Under the pieces are notes generated by a model. That model did not search any database and was not told the origin of the DNA. It worked only from the letters and a program-made list of their open reading frames with translations. Shown here piece by piece: positions 50,576 through 59,584 of a DNA stretch of 64,000 bases. This stretch comes from Paractinoplanes ovalisporus. Its GTDB lineage: Bacteria > Actinomycetota > Actinomycetes > Mycobacteriales > Micromonosporaceae. Position 1 is the first letter of the stretch, and the number at the start of each line of letters is the position of its first letter. The position numbers and the translations under genes were made by a program. The stretch is taken from positions 1 to 64,000 of the forward strand of contig NZ_JAENHP010000010.1 of assembly GCF_016834655.1 (NCBI RefSeq). Direction: 5' to 3'.

Positions 50576-51096
50576 GACTGCTCCATCGGGCCGGGGTACG
50601 GGTGAGGATCGAGCGCGATCCGCATCTTGCGCAGCGCCGTGTGGCAGGTCGATTTGACCGTGCCGACGCTGATGCGCAGAGTCTCGGCCACGTCCTTCTC
50701 GGTGTGGTCGTCGAAGTAGCGCAGCACGACGATGGTGCGTTCGCGATGGGTGAGAGAGTCCAGGGCGCTCAGCAACGCGCGACGGTCCTCGAACGTGGTG
50801 TCTTCGCCTATGGGGACATCGGGGACGACATCGACGGGTCGTTCGTGGCGCTGCTGCGCGGTACGCCACCAGTCGGTGACGGCGTTGGTGACGGAACGCT
50901 GCACATACCCGTACGGATCGTCGTGCTCGATGCGCGACCAGCGTTGATAGGCCCGGACGAGGACGGACTGCACGATGTCCCGGGCCTGCTCGCGGTGACC
51001 ACAGAGCAGCTCGGCGTGGGCGATCAGCCGATGGGAGCGAGTCGCCACGAACGTGGTGAAGGACTCGTCGGTGTCCCGGACCCGTCTGAACCTCAT
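50572..51096 (-). CDS. SigE-family RNA polymerase sigma factor (ECF type)
   Basis: The 174-aa protein has sigma-70 region 2 (SFTTFVATRSHRLIAHAELLCGHREQARDIVQSVLVRAYQRWSRI, YGYVQRSVTNAVTDWWR) and region 4 (LDSLTHRERTIVVLRYFDDHTEKDVAETLRISVGTVKSTCHTALRKMR), with no C-terminal extension: the compact SigE family typical of actinobacteria. The ATG at 51096 was chosen over an upstream ATG because it begins MRFRRVRDTDESFTTF as in homologues. An ECF-like promoter lies directly upstream, suggesting autoregulation. The downstream gene is translationally coupled. Confidence 0.9.
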   Translation of the reverse strand: MRFRRVRDTDESFTTFVATRSHRLIAHAELLCGHREQARDIVQSVLVRAYQRWSRIEHDDPYGYVQRSVTNAVTDWWRTAQQRHERPVDVVPDVPIGEDTTFEDRRALLSALDSLTHRERTIVVLRYFDDHTEKDVAETLRISVGTVKSTCHTALRKMRIALDPHPYPGPMEQS

Positions 51097-51105
51097 GATC
51101 TGCAA

Positions 51106-51131
51106 GACGTAGCAGACTGCGGGAAGGTTGG
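51106..51131 (-). promoter_or_regulatory. ECF-type promoter of the sigma factor gene
   Basis: Read on the minus strand, CCAACC (-35, 51131-51126) and CGTC (-10, 51109-51106) are 16 bases apart, matching the AAC(C)-N16-CGTC form of many ECF-dependent promoters. The -10 ends nine bases before the ATG, so the leader would be very short. Confidence 0.5.
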
Positions 51132-51197
51132 GCGCCCGGTCCAACATTTCCTCCGTACGGCCCGGGGTCGCTGGCGCCGCCGTCGTAGCGTGCACTC

Positions 51198-51587
51198 ATG
51201 TCCGCGGAGCGCATGTCGCGGTGGCGCCGGTGGGCCCGCCTGCCGGTCGTCGCGCTGCTCTTCGCGGCCTCGGTGGTTGCCGCGACCCCACAGGCGGCCC
51301 AGGCCGGCCGGCCCGTCCCGGTGCCGTCGGTGCTGCAGGCCGTCATCGTGCCGGCCTCGCACACGAGCGGGCTCCGGCCGGACCTTCAGGTCGTCGACCG
51401 TGGTGGCCACGACCGGGTCGCACCGCACCCGGCGGGGCCGGCCTGGCTCTCGGAGTGGGCGGGCTTCAGCGGTGTCACCTGGTGGCAGCTGCGACGCGAC
51501 GGCGACGGATACCGGTCGCGGGCGGGCCGGGCGGCCTGGCCGATCAGGGGACCGCCAGGACGGCGTGCACCAGACGCCTCGTCCTGA
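51198..51587 (+). CDS. Small secreted protein of unknown function
   Basis: The 129-aa protein has a clear signal peptide (RWRRWARLPVVALLFAASVVAATPQAAQAG) with an AxA-type cleavage site, and a proline- and arginine-rich mature part with GPAWLSEWAGFSGVTWWQLRRDGDG. I do not recognise a family. Codon third positions are strongly G/C, so it is a real gene; the start may also be the ATG at 51213. It stands divergent from the sigma factor and 64 bp before the SecDF gene, which could mean that it is part of the sigma factor's regulon. Confidence 0.65.
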   Translation: MSAERMSRWRRWARLPVVALLFAASVVAATPQAAQAGRPVPVPSVLQAVIVPASHTSGLRPDLQVVDRGGHDRVAPHPAGPAWLSEWAGFSGVTWWQLRRDGDGYRSRAGRAAWPIRGPPGRRAPDASS

Positions 51588-51651
51588 TCCCGGCGCCGCG
51601 GCCGGCGGTCCTGCCGTGCCCGCGCCACCCCTGCCTTAGGAGAAATCCATC

Positions 51652-53859
51652 GTGACGCGCGCTACTGCCGTGCGCGCATTTCTGGCCCTTGTCGTGCTTG
51701 TCGTCTCCGGGTGGCTCGTCGCCACCCGGCCGGCGCGGCTCGGGCTCGATCTGCGTGGCGGAACCCAAATCGTGTTGCAGACCCGGGACGGCGACCAGAC
51801 CCGGGCCGACGCCGCCACCACCGACCAGGTCATCGAAGTGCTCCGCCGCCGGGTCGACCAGCTCGGCGTGAGCGAACCGACGCTGGTCCGTTCCGGCGAG
51901 CGGCGGATCATCGTGGAACTGCCGGGGGTCACCGATCCCCGGGAAGCCGCCGAGGTCATCGGCCGCACCGCCCAGCTGTCCTTCCGGCCGGTCCTGGCCG
52001 GTTCCGGGGGGCTCGCGGTTACCGACGAGTCCGGCCGTCCCGTGTCGCTGGGTCCGGCGGCACTGTCCGGCCGTCAGGTCGACGACGCCCGGGCCACCAC
52101 CGAACCGGCGACCGGCTGGCAGGTGGCGGTCGACTTCACCGGAGACGGCGCTCAGGCCTGGCAACGCCTGACCGCCCGGGCCGCCTGCTCACCACCGGGC
52201 GAACCGGGCCGGCGGGTGGCGATTCTGCTCGACAACGAGGTGATCTCCTCCCCGCAGGTGAGCCCGGAGGCAACCTGCGAGGTCGGGTTCGCCGGGCCGG
52301 CCATGCGCATCACCGGCGCCTTCACCGCCGACGAGGCCCGCGACCTGGCCCTGCTCATCCGGGCCGGTGCGTTGCCGGTGCCGGTCGACGTCATCCAGCA
52401 GCAGGTGGTCGGCCCGACCCTGGGGAAACAGGCGATCGACGACTCGGCCCGGGCGGCGGTGCTGGGCGCCCTGGCCACCATGGTGTTCATCGTCGCGGTG
52501 TACCGCCTGGCCGGTGCATTGGCCGCCGGGGCCCTGATGGCGTACGGGCTGATCTCCTACGCGGCCCTGCTGGCGGTCGGCGCCACCCTGACGCTGCCGG
52601 GACTGGCGGGCTTCGTGCTGGCGATCGGCATGGCGGTCGACGCGAACGTGCTGGTCTTCGAACGGGCCCGGGAGGAGTACGCGGCGAAGCCGTCCCTGCG
52701 TACGGCCATCCGGGACGGCTTCGGCCGGGCCTGGTCGGCGATCGCGGACTCGAACATCACCACCCTGGTCGCCGCCGCGCTGCTGATCCTGCTGGCGTCC
52801 GGCCCGGTACGCGGGTTCGGCGTCACCCTGGGCATCGGTGTGCTGGTGTCGATGTTCACCGCGCTGGTCCTCACCCGGCTTCCGGTCGAGGCCCTGGTGC
52901 GGCGAAGGTGGCTGGCCGTGCGGCCGCGCTGGAGCGGCCTGGCCCAGCACGGCTGGGTGCGGCGGACCGTGGAGCGCCGTAACCCGGACCTGATGGGCCG
53001 GCGCCGGTGGTGGCTGGTCGTCTCGGCGGCGGCCGTGCTCCTCGCGTTCGCCGGCATCGCCGTCCGCGGTGTGGACCTGGGCGTGGAGTTCGCCGGTGGC
53101 CGGTTGGTCGAGTACACCACCAGCCGGCCCCTGACGGCCGAGGCCGCCCGGGAGGCGGTGGCCGCCGCGGGCCTGGATCGGGCGGTCGTCAGCGAGGTCG
53201 GGGACGGCAACCTCTCGGTACGTGCGGGCGCGTTCGACGACGCCACCGAGCAGCACGTACGTGACGCCTTGACCGCCCACGGGGGTGGTGATGTGCAACG
53301 GCTCCGCGACGACCGGGTCGGGCCCAGCCTCGGCGCCGAGCTACGCAACAAGGCGCTGCTTGCGCTGGGCATCGCGCTGGCGGCTCAGATGGCCTACCTG
53401 TCGCTGCGTTTCCCGTGGCGCTGGGGGGCCGCGGCGGTGCTGGCGATGGCCCACGACGTCGTCATCCTCATCGGTGCCTTCGCCTGGCTCGGCAAGCCCG
53501 TCGACGGGGTGTTCCTGGCGGCGTTGCTGACCGTCGTCGGGTATTCGGTCAACGATTCCGTGGTGGTCCTCGACCGGATCCGGGAACTGGTCCGTGGCCG
53601 GCGGAGCATCAGTCCGCGGCTGCGCCCACCGTTCGCCGAGCTGGCGAACGCGGCCTGCCTGCAGACCGTCCCGCGGACGGTCAACACCGGGCTCGGGGCG
53701 GTGTTCATCCTGGTCGCTCTGGCCGTCCTGGGCGGCTCGTCCCTGGGCGACTTCGCCATCGCCCTGCTGATCGGGATTCTGGTGGGCACCTATTCGTCGG
53801 TGTTCCTGGCGACACCGCTGGCCATCACCTTCCGGCCCGAAGCCGTGCGGTACCGCTGA
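51652..53859 (+). CDS. secDF: Fused SecDF protein translocase subunit (accessory copy)
   Basis: The 735-aa membrane protein joins SecD and SecF. SecD: TRPARLGLDLRGGTQIVLQ, P1-domain RRVDQLGVSEPTLVRSGERRIIVELPGV, and the transmembrane part with GFVLAIGMAVDANVLVFERAREE. SecF: GVDLGVEFAGGRLVEYTTSRPL, then ALLTVVGYSVNDSVVVLDRIRE and SVFLATPLAI. SecDF uses the proton gradient to help release exported proteins from the Sec channel. Actinobacteria usually carry separate secD and secF beside yajC; this short single-gene version stands alone and is likely an additional copy. AGGAGAAA precedes the GTG start. Many secreted proteins are encoded nearby, but no direct link is seen. Confidence 0.92.
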   Translation: MTRATAVRAFLALVVLVVSGWLVATRPARLGLDLRGGTQIVLQTRDGDQTRADAATTDQVIEVLRRRVDQLGVSEPTLVRSGERRIIVELPGVTDPREAAEVIGRTAQLSFRPVLAGSGGLAVTDESGRPVSLGPAALSGRQVDDARATTEPATGWQVAVDFTGDGAQAWQRLTARAACSPPGEPGRRVAILLDNEVISSPQVSPEATCEVGFAGPAMRITGAFTADEARDLALLIRAGALPVPVDVIQQQVVGPTLGKQAIDDSARAAVLGALATMVFIVAVYRLAGALAAGALMAYGLISYAALLAVGATLTLPGLAGFVLAIGMAVDANVLVFERAREEYAAKPSLRTAIRDGFGRAWSAIADSNITTLVAAALLILLASGPVRGFGVTLGIGVLVSMFTALVLTRLPVEALVRRRWLAVRPRWSGLAQHGWVRRTVERRNPDLMGRRRWWLVVSAAAVLLAFAGIAVRGVDLGVEFAGGRLVEYTTSRPLTAEAAREAVAAAGLDRAVVSEVGDGNLSVRAGAFDDATEQHVRDALTAHGGGDVQRLRDDRVGPSLGAELRNKALLALGIALAAQMAYLSLRFPWRWGAAAVLAMAHDVVILIGAFAWLGKPVDGVFLAALLTVVGYSVNDSVVVLDRIRELVRGRRSISPRLRPPFAELANAACLQTVPRTVNTGLGAVFILVALAVLGGSSLGDFAIALLIGILVGTYSSVFLATPLAITFRPEAVRYR

Positions 53860-53979
53860 ACCGGCGGAACTAGAACCGACGAAGAAGAGACCGAAGCAGA
53901 GACGAAGGAGAACAGGCGGAGCCGCCGTCGTCGACCAAAGTCGGTATCCGGTCTGGACGGCGGCTTCTAGCGTGAATAC

Positions 53980-54495
53980 ATGGATCCGGAGAGTGCTGCT
54001 GAGGAGACCGAGTGGAGGATCCGGCCGCCGCGGCACCGGGTCGACCGGCGGTTCATCGTGTGGCAGACGGCGGTGGCGGTGCTCTGGGCCGCGGTTCTGC
54101 TGGGGGTCGTCGGGGCGGTCTACTGGTTCGCGGAGGTCACCCGGCCCTGGCTCGGGCCGGTGCTGATCATCCTGTCGGTGCTGTCCACGGTCGAGATCGC
54201 GGTCGCGCCCACCGCGCGATATCTGGTGCACCGCTGGCAGGCGACCGACGACGCGGTCTACGCGCTCGAGGGCTGGTTCACCCGCCGGTGGCAGATCGTG
54301 CCGATCAGCCGCATCCAGAGCATCGACACCGAGATCGGGCCGTTGCAGGGCCTGCTCGGGCTGGCCACCATCCGGGTCACGACCGCGTCGTCCGAAGGCA
54401 AGATCTCGATCGAGGGCCTGGACGCGGCGGTGGCCCGGGCCACGGTCGACCGGCTGCGCGAGGTCACCGCGGCGACCGCCGGTGACGCGACATGA
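53980..54495 (+). CDS. Bacterial PH-domain membrane protein (YdbS-like)
   Basis: The 171-aa protein has two transmembrane helices (RRFIVWQTAVAVLWAAVLLGVVGAVYWF, LGPVLIILSVLSTVEIAV) and a bPH2 domain with YALEGWFTRRWQIVPISRIQSIDTEIGPLQGLLGLATIRVTTAS, as in YdbS of Bacillus. These proteins, together with the YdbT-type protein encoded next, form a membrane complex; in Bacillus they confer resistance to certain antimicrobial compounds, though the mechanism is unknown. A TAGCGT -10 box ends six bases before the ATG, suggesting a leaderless transcript. The stop overlaps the next gene. Confidence 0.85.
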   Translation: MDPESAAEETEWRIRPPRHRVDRRFIVWQTAVAVLWAAVLLGVVGAVYWFAEVTRPWLGPVLIILSVLSTVEIAVAPTARYLVHRWQATDDAVYALEGWFTRRWQIVPISRIQSIDTEIGPLQGLLGLATIRVTTASSEGKISIEGLDAAVARATVDRLREVTAATAGDAT

Positions 54496-56030
54496 CCGCC
54501 GAGGCGCACCCGTGGCGCCGGCTGAGCGTCCGGGCCGTCTACCTCGATCTGATCCGGCTCGTCGGCTCGCTGGTGCCCGGCTTCCTGGGTGTCACGCTGG
54601 GCGACGACGGGCCCATTTGGTTCCTGGTGGCCGGCTCGGTCGTCGGCCTGCTCGGGGCGGGCGCCGGCCTGATCCGGTGGATGACCACCCGCTACCGGGT
54701 CACGCCCGAGCTGGTCGAGATGCGCAGCGGGCTGGTGCAGCGCAAACACCGTACGGTCAATCGCGATCGCATCCGTACCGTCGACAGCACGGCGAAGTGG
54801 CTCCACCGGGTCTTCGGCCTGCGGGTCGTCCACATCGGGTCGGGGGACACGGGCTCGTCGTTCGACCTCGACGCGCTCGACCGCGGGCACGCCGCCCAGC
54901 TGCACCGCGAGCTGTCGCCGGGGGCCGTGGTGCGGGCGGAGGCCGAGGCGGAGACGGACGCGGCGACGTCCGAGGTGCCGGAGACGGTCATCGCCCGGTG
55001 GGACGCCCGCTGGGTGCCCCTGAACGCCGTCAACGTCTGGGCGGTGCTCACGGCCGTGGGCCCGCCGTTCGCCCTGTACTGGTTTCTGCGGCCCTTCGGC
55101 GTCGACCTGCTCGACATCGGGCGCGCCCTGCTGGACCGTCAGCCGCTCGGCGGGCCGGTGCTCATCGCCGTGGGAGTCCTGGTGGCGTACGCGGTGGGCT
55201 TTGCCGGCAACGCCGTCTCGTTCGTGCTGCAAAATGCCAACTTCCAGCTCGTACGCCGGGGGACCGCGCCCGACACCGCCCTGGTGACCCACCGCGGGTT
55301 GCTCAGCACGCAGACCCTGCAGCGGGACGATCGGCGGCTGCGCGGCCTGCAGTTCACCGAGCCGCTGCTGTGGCGCTGGCTCGGCCTGACCGAGACCAAG
55401 GTGATCACGACCGGGCTGAAGACGACGGGGGAGTCCGGCTCGGGCGACCTGGTGCCCCGCGTGCGGATGCCCGAGGCCCGCGACATCGCGGCGCGGGTCC
55501 TGGCCGACGACCACCGGCCACTCGAGGCGGCCCTGCACCGGCATCCACGCGGAGCCCTCGTACGCCGGATCGGCTGGGCTTTGTGGGGCCCGGCGCTCGG
55601 ATCGGCCGTACTGGCCCTGTTCGTCCTCACCGGCGCGCTGCCCGACTGGGTCTGGCCGCTGCCACTCGCGCTGATCCCGCTGACCGTGCCGCTGGCAGTG
55701 GTGGCCTACCGGTCGCTGGGGCACGCGCTCACCGGCCCCTATCTGGTCGTCCGCCACGGCGCCACCCAGCGTCACACGGTGGCGTTGCAGCGGCGCGCGG
55801 TCATCGGCTGGTCGCTGCGGCAGTCGCTGTTGCAGCGCTGGGGCGACCGGATGACGATCGGGATCGCCACGGCCGCGGGCGCCCGCCACTACGAGGCCCA
55901 CGACGCCGGCGTGGACCAGACGATCGCGTTCCTGCGCGGGGCCACACCGGAGCTGGCCGCCGAGATCCTCGAGCCCGTGGCGGTCAGCACTGTCCGCTCG
56001 ACGGCGATGAGCGGTTCGACGACCTCGTAG
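54492..56030 (+). CDS. Bacterial PH-domain membrane protein (YdbT-like)
   Basis: The 512-aa protein carries three bPH2 domains separated by paired membrane helices: YRVTPELVEMRSGLVQRKHRTVNRDRIRTVDSTAKWLHRVFGLRVVHIGSGD, QLVRRGTAPDTALVTHRGLLSTQTLQRDDRRLRGLQF..LGLTETKVITTG, and LVVRHGATQRHTVALQRRAVIGWSLRQSLLQRWGDRMTIGIATAAG. This is the YdbT layout, and it overlaps the YdbS-like gene by four bases. Membrane-located; likely partner of its neighbour. The C-terminus (residues about 470-512) is hydrophilic. Confidence 0.88.
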   Translation: MTAEAHPWRRLSVRAVYLDLIRLVGSLVPGFLGVTLGDDGPIWFLVAGSVVGLLGAGAGLIRWMTTRYRVTPELVEMRSGLVQRKHRTVNRDRIRTVDSTAKWLHRVFGLRVVHIGSGDTGSSFDLDALDRGHAAQLHRELSPGAVVRAEAEAETDAATSEVPETVIARWDARWVPLNAVNVWAVLTAVGPPFALYWFLRPFGVDLLDIGRALLDRQPLGGPVLIAVGVLVAYAVGFAGNAVSFVLQNANFQLVRRGTAPDTALVTHRGLLSTQTLQRDDRRLRGLQFTEPLLWRWLGLTETKVITTGLKTTGESGSGDLVPRVRMPEARDIAARVLADDHRPLEAALHRHPRGALVRRIGWALWGPALGSAVLALFVLTGALPDWVWPLPLALIPLTVPLAVVAYRSLGHALTGPYLVVRHGATQRHTVALQRRAVIGWSLRQSLLQRWGDRMTIGIATAAGARHYEAHDAGVDQTIAFLRGATPELAAEILEPVAVSTVRSTAMSGSTTS

Positions 56031-56230
56031 GCCGAGGTTTAGCCGCCCGGGGCGGCGGCAAATGGTCAGGCCGGTGTGCCGGGAAGTCTGGTCGGCGCTT
56101 CACCCACCGTGCCTGCGACCCGGAGCTGCCGTGCTGCTGCTGTGCCCCACCCCCGCCCCGCCGTGGGCCATGTCCCGGCACTCTGTCCTGACCGGTCGGC
56201 GACCGGCCGGCTCGGCGCAAGGGGTCATCC

Positions 56231-57490
56231 GTGCAGACCGCTGATGTGGTCTTCGCGGTCATCGGGTTCGGTGCGCTGCTGGCCGGCATTCTCCCGCGCC
56301 TTCTGGAACGCCGGCCGCTGTCGATGCCCATCGCCTTTCTCGGGCTGGGCATGCTCGTCTTCGGACTTCCGATCGGCCTGCCCGACGCCGACCCCCTGGC
56401 GCACCCGGAGGTGACCGAGCACCTCACCGAGCTCGGCGTGATCGTCGCGCTCATGGGCGCCGGTCTGAAGATCGACCGCCCGCTCAGCCGCCGGGGCTGG
56501 TCCTCCACCTGGCGGCTGCTGGCGGTCGCGATGCCGGTGACCATCGCCGGGGTCGCTCTGCTGGGCTGGTGGTGGGCCGGGCTGGTGCCGGCCGCGGCGC
56601 TGCTGCTGGGCGCCGCGCTGGCGCCGACCGACCCGGTGCTGGCGGCGGACGTGCAGGTCGGCGAGCCGACCGATGAGGAGGACTCCGAGGACGAGGTCCG
56701 CTTCGCGCTGACCTCCGAAGCCGGGCTCAACGACGGGTTGGCGTTCCCGTTCGTGTACGCGGCCATCGCGATGGCGGGGACGGCCGGTCTGGGCTGGGTG
56801 GGGGAGTGGGCCTGGCAGGACCTGATCTACAAGATCGTGGTCGGGGTGGCCGGTGGCGTCCTCGTCGGCAAGGTCCTGGGCTGGCTGTTCTTCCGTCCAC
56901 GAGCGGAGGCGCTGCGACTGTCCCGGCATTCCGAGGGTTTCCTGGCGCTGGCGGCGACCTTCCTCGCGTACGGCGTGGTCGAAGTGGCCGGCGGATACGG
57001 TTTCCTGGCCGTCTTCGTCGCCGCCCGCGCCATCCGTGCGGCCGAACGCTCCCACGAGTACCACCAGGTGCTGCACGACTTCGCCGAGCAGACCGAGCGG
57101 CTGCTGACCGTCCTGTTGCTGCTCCTGTTCGGCGGCGCGCTGGTGGGCGGGCTGCTCAGCCCGCTCACCTGGCCGGCCGCGCTGGTCGGGCTGTGCCTCA
57201 TCTTCGTGATCCGGCCGCTGTCCGGCTTCCTGTCGCTGCGCGGTGCGCCCGGGCACACGGCGGAGCACTGGGTCATCGCCTCGTTCGGCATCCGCGGCAT
57301 CGGGTCCTTCTATTACCTGTCGTACGCCCTCACCCATGCCGCGTTCCCCGGCGCCGACCTGATCTGGGCCACCATCGGCTTCGTCGTCGTGGTCTCGGTC
57401 GTCATCCACGGTGTCGCCGTCACCCCGGTCATGCAGCTGCTGGACCGGACCAACGAACGATCGCCCACAGTCAGCGGTCGCTCGCATTGA
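56231..57490 (+). CDS. Cation:proton antiporter (CPA1 type)
   Basis: The 419-aa protein has about 12 hydrophobic segments and the CPA1 motifs LGAALAPTDPVLAADVQVG and EVRFALTSEAGLNDGLAFPFVY (with the key aspartate pair), followed by SFGIRGIGSFYYLSYAL, a family-typical region near the C-terminus. It exchanges Na+ or K+ for protons across the membrane. The start is a GTG with AAGGGG upstream. A 200-bp region separates it from the PH-domain pair; it holds no gene I can support. Confidence 0.9.
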   Translation: MQTADVVFAVIGFGALLAGILPRLLERRPLSMPIAFLGLGMLVFGLPIGLPDADPLAHPEVTEHLTELGVIVALMGAGLKIDRPLSRRGWSSTWRLLAVAMPVTIAGVALLGWWWAGLVPAAALLLGAALAPTDPVLAADVQVGEPTDEEDSEDEVRFALTSEAGLNDGLAFPFVYAAIAMAGTAGLGWVGEWAWQDLIYKIVVGVAGGVLVGKVLGWLFFRPRAEALRLSRHSEGFLALAATFLAYGVVEVAGGYGFLAVFVAARAIRAAERSHEYHQVLHDFAEQTERLLTVLLLLLFGGALVGGLLSPLTWPAALVGLCLIFVIRPLSGFLSLRGAPGHTAEHWVIASFGIRGIGSFYYLSYALTHAAFPGADLIWATIGFVVVVSVVIHGVAVTPVMQLLDRTNERSPTVSGRSH

Positions 57491-57564
57491 AACGGAACGT
57501 CGGCCGGACTCGTATGGCCGCCCGGCTGCCGTTCACCTGGTGCTTTCCCAAGCCGGGGCCCGGG

Positions 57565-58491
57565 TCAGCTCGACCGGTGCTTGTCCAGGAAACGCCGGCG
57601 CTCGGCGGCCAGGTCGAGATCTTCCGGGGTGTCGCCGGTGAAGCCGCAGTGCGGCATGGCCTCGCCGATGTGCAGCTCGGCGTCGACACCGGCCGCCCTG
57701 AGCCTCCGGTGCATGCGGACGGTGTTGGACAGGAACATGTCACGCGTGCCGGACTGCAGGTAGGTCGGCGGGAAGCCGCTCACGTCGGCGAACAGCGGCG
57801 ACAGATGCGGATCGTCCAGGTCGTGGCCCGCCGCGTAGAGACGGTTCACCTCGATCAGCGGGACGAGCCGATTGTCGTACGGGAAATTGGTGTGGAACGA
57901 ATCCCCCGACTCGGTCAGGTCGACCTCGGGCGAGTCCAGAACCAGAGCCGCCGGCCGGGGAAGCCCCTCCTCCTTGGCCCGCACCATCAACGCCGCCGCC
58001 AGGTTGCCCCCGGCCGAACTCCCCCCGACAAAGATGTCAGCCGGCGAGCGCACCTCCAGCAGTGCGCGGTAGACGGCCACACAGTCGTCGAGAGAGGCCG
58101 GATAGGGGTGCCGCGGCGGCATCTGGTAGTCGACGCCCCACGTCACCATGCCGTTGGTCATCGCGGTCAGCGTCGTGAACGCCCGGCACAGCGCACCGCC
58201 ACCCATGACCAGCGCCCCGCCGTGGATGTCGAGGTAGACCGGCCCGGCGTCCGCGGGGTTCCCCTCCAACCGGGCCACGAAGGTGGGCACGCCCGCGATC
58301 TCGCGCTCTTCGACGGTCACCGGGAGCCGGCTGACCGGTTCCAGCTGCTCCAGCGAGGCGGCTTCGGCCTGCGCGACATGCTTCTCCCAGCCGTCGAGGT
58401 CGTCCGGCGCGGGCCAGTCGATCGGCGTCCGCGGAATCGCCAGGAAAGCGCGTGCGCCGTCGCTGACGCTGGTCGGCACCCGTTCCGTCAT
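57565..58491 (-). CDS. Alpha/beta hydrolase of the hormone-sensitive lipase (HSL) family
   Basis: The 308-aa protein has the HSL oxyanion motif DIHGGALVMGGGALC, nucleophile elbow VGGSSAGGNLAAAL (GxSAGG), catalytic aspartate in HDLDDPHLSPLFADVSG and histidine in GEAMPHCGFTGDTPED. The usual aromatic HGGGF is HGGAL here. Such esterases hydrolyse short-chain esters; substrate unknown, cytosolic. GAGGAG lies upstream of the ATG. It is divergent from the PucR-type regulator, its possible regulator. Confidence 0.88.
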   Translation of the reverse strand: MTERVPTSVSDGARAFLAIPRTPIDWPAPDDLDGWEKHVAQAEAASLEQLEPVSRLPVTVEEREIAGVPTFVARLEGNPADAGPVYLDIHGGALVMGGGALCRAFTTLTAMTNGMVTWGVDYQMPPRHPYPASLDDCVAVYRALLEVRSPADIFVGGSSAGGNLAAALMVRAKEEGLPRPAALVLDSPEVDLTESGDSFHTNFPYDNRLVPLIEVNRLYAAGHDLDDPHLSPLFADVSGFPPTYLQSGTRDMFLSNTVRMHRRLRAAGVDAELHIGEAMPHCGFTGDTPEDLDLAAERRRFLDKHRSS

Positions 58492-58621
58492 GTCGTCTCC
58501 TCAGCATCTGTTGTCCAGGTCACATCATCCTGGGGTCCGGTCGGCCGGTCCGGCACCCGCCATGCGTCGGGCCCTACCCGCCGGGTCGGCGCCAGGGCCG
58601 CCGGCGGATGAGAATGGCGGC

Positions 58622-59584
58622 GTGAACGAGCTCGCACTCCGGCTGGCCGCCCTCGACCCCGAGGCGGGCGCGGCCGTACGGGTGATCGGCCGCTTCGATG
58701 CGCTCGTCGCCTCCCGGGCGAGCCTGCGGAGCATCGTGGCCGCCGCGGCGGCACTGGCGGACCGCCCGGCCCGGCTGGTCGACGGGCCCGGGCGGCCGGT
58801 GGTGCGGGCCACCCCGGACGGCGTCATCAAAACGCACGTCGGGGATCCCGACCCGGCCTGGCCGTGGGCGGCACCGGCTCCGGGCGCGGTGCTGTGGCTC
58901 GAGACGACGGCCGCGCCGAGCACCCTGGAGGCGGTGGTCCTGGAACGGGCGGCCGCGGCCATCCGCGCCGCCCTGGAACGCACCCGTCCGTCGTACCCGG
59001 CGTCGGTCGAGCTCGTGCTCGATCCGCAGGCTTCCTCGGCCGACCGCTTGAGCGCGGCCCGGCGCCTGGGGCTTCCCGCCTCGGCGCGGGCCGTCGCTCT
59101 GGCCGGCGGCGATGCTCTTGTGGTGGGACCGGAGGCCGAGCTGCCGGAGGGAACGCGAGCGGGCGTCGGCCCGTGCGTGCCGGTGGCCGCTCTGCCGGCG
59201 TCGTGGGCGGAGGCCCGGCTGGCGCTCCGGCTGACCGCCGAGGGAACCGAGGCCGACCCGGGGCCGCGGATCGTCCACGCGGATCGGTTGGGCACGCTCG
59301 CGCTGCTGATCCGGGCCCTGGATGCCGCCCCGGAGCCGGTGCCCGACGTCGAGTCGCTGCTCCACGCGGCTACGGCCGGGCCGTGGTCTCTGCACACCCT
59401 TGACACCGTCGCCTGGGCGGCCAGCATGCGGGATGCGGCCCGCGCTCTGCGGGTGCACCACTCGACGCTTCAGGAGCGCATCAAGTATCTCGAGGCGTTG
59501 CTCGGCTGGCCGATCCGCGACCCGCAAGGGCGCCTGCGCTTGCAGCTGGCCCTGTCGGTGCGGCGCGCCTTGCGCCATCGGTGA
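58622..59584 (+). CDS. PucR-type helix-turn-helix regulator
   Basis: The 320-aa protein has a weakly conserved N-terminal half (VGDPDPAWPWAAPAPGAVLWLETTAAPSTLEAVVLERAAAAI resembles a GAF-like fold) and a C-terminal PucR helix-turn-helix (TLDTVAWAASMRDAARALRVHHSTLQERIKYLEALLGWPIRDPQGRLRLQLALSVRRAL). It starts with GTG; the frame is open upstream into the divergent gene but without coding character. The regulator may control the divergent HSL esterase. Its stop codon lies inside the first unit of a 17-bp tandem repeat. Confidence 0.82.
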   Translation: MNELALRLAALDPEAGAAVRVIGRFDALVASRASLRSIVAAAAALADRPARLVDGPGRPVVRATPDGVIKTHVGDPDPAWPWAAPAPGAVLWLETTAAPSTLEAVVLERAAAAIRAALERTRPSYPASVELVLDPQASSADRLSAARRLGLPASARAVALAGGDALVVGPEAELPEGTRAGVGPCVPVAALPASWAEARLALRLTAEGTEADPGPRIVHADRLGTLALLIRALDAAPEPVPDVESLLHAATAGPWSLHTLDTVAWAASMRDAARALRVHHSTLQERIKYLEALLGWPIRDPQGRLRLQLALSVRRALRHR

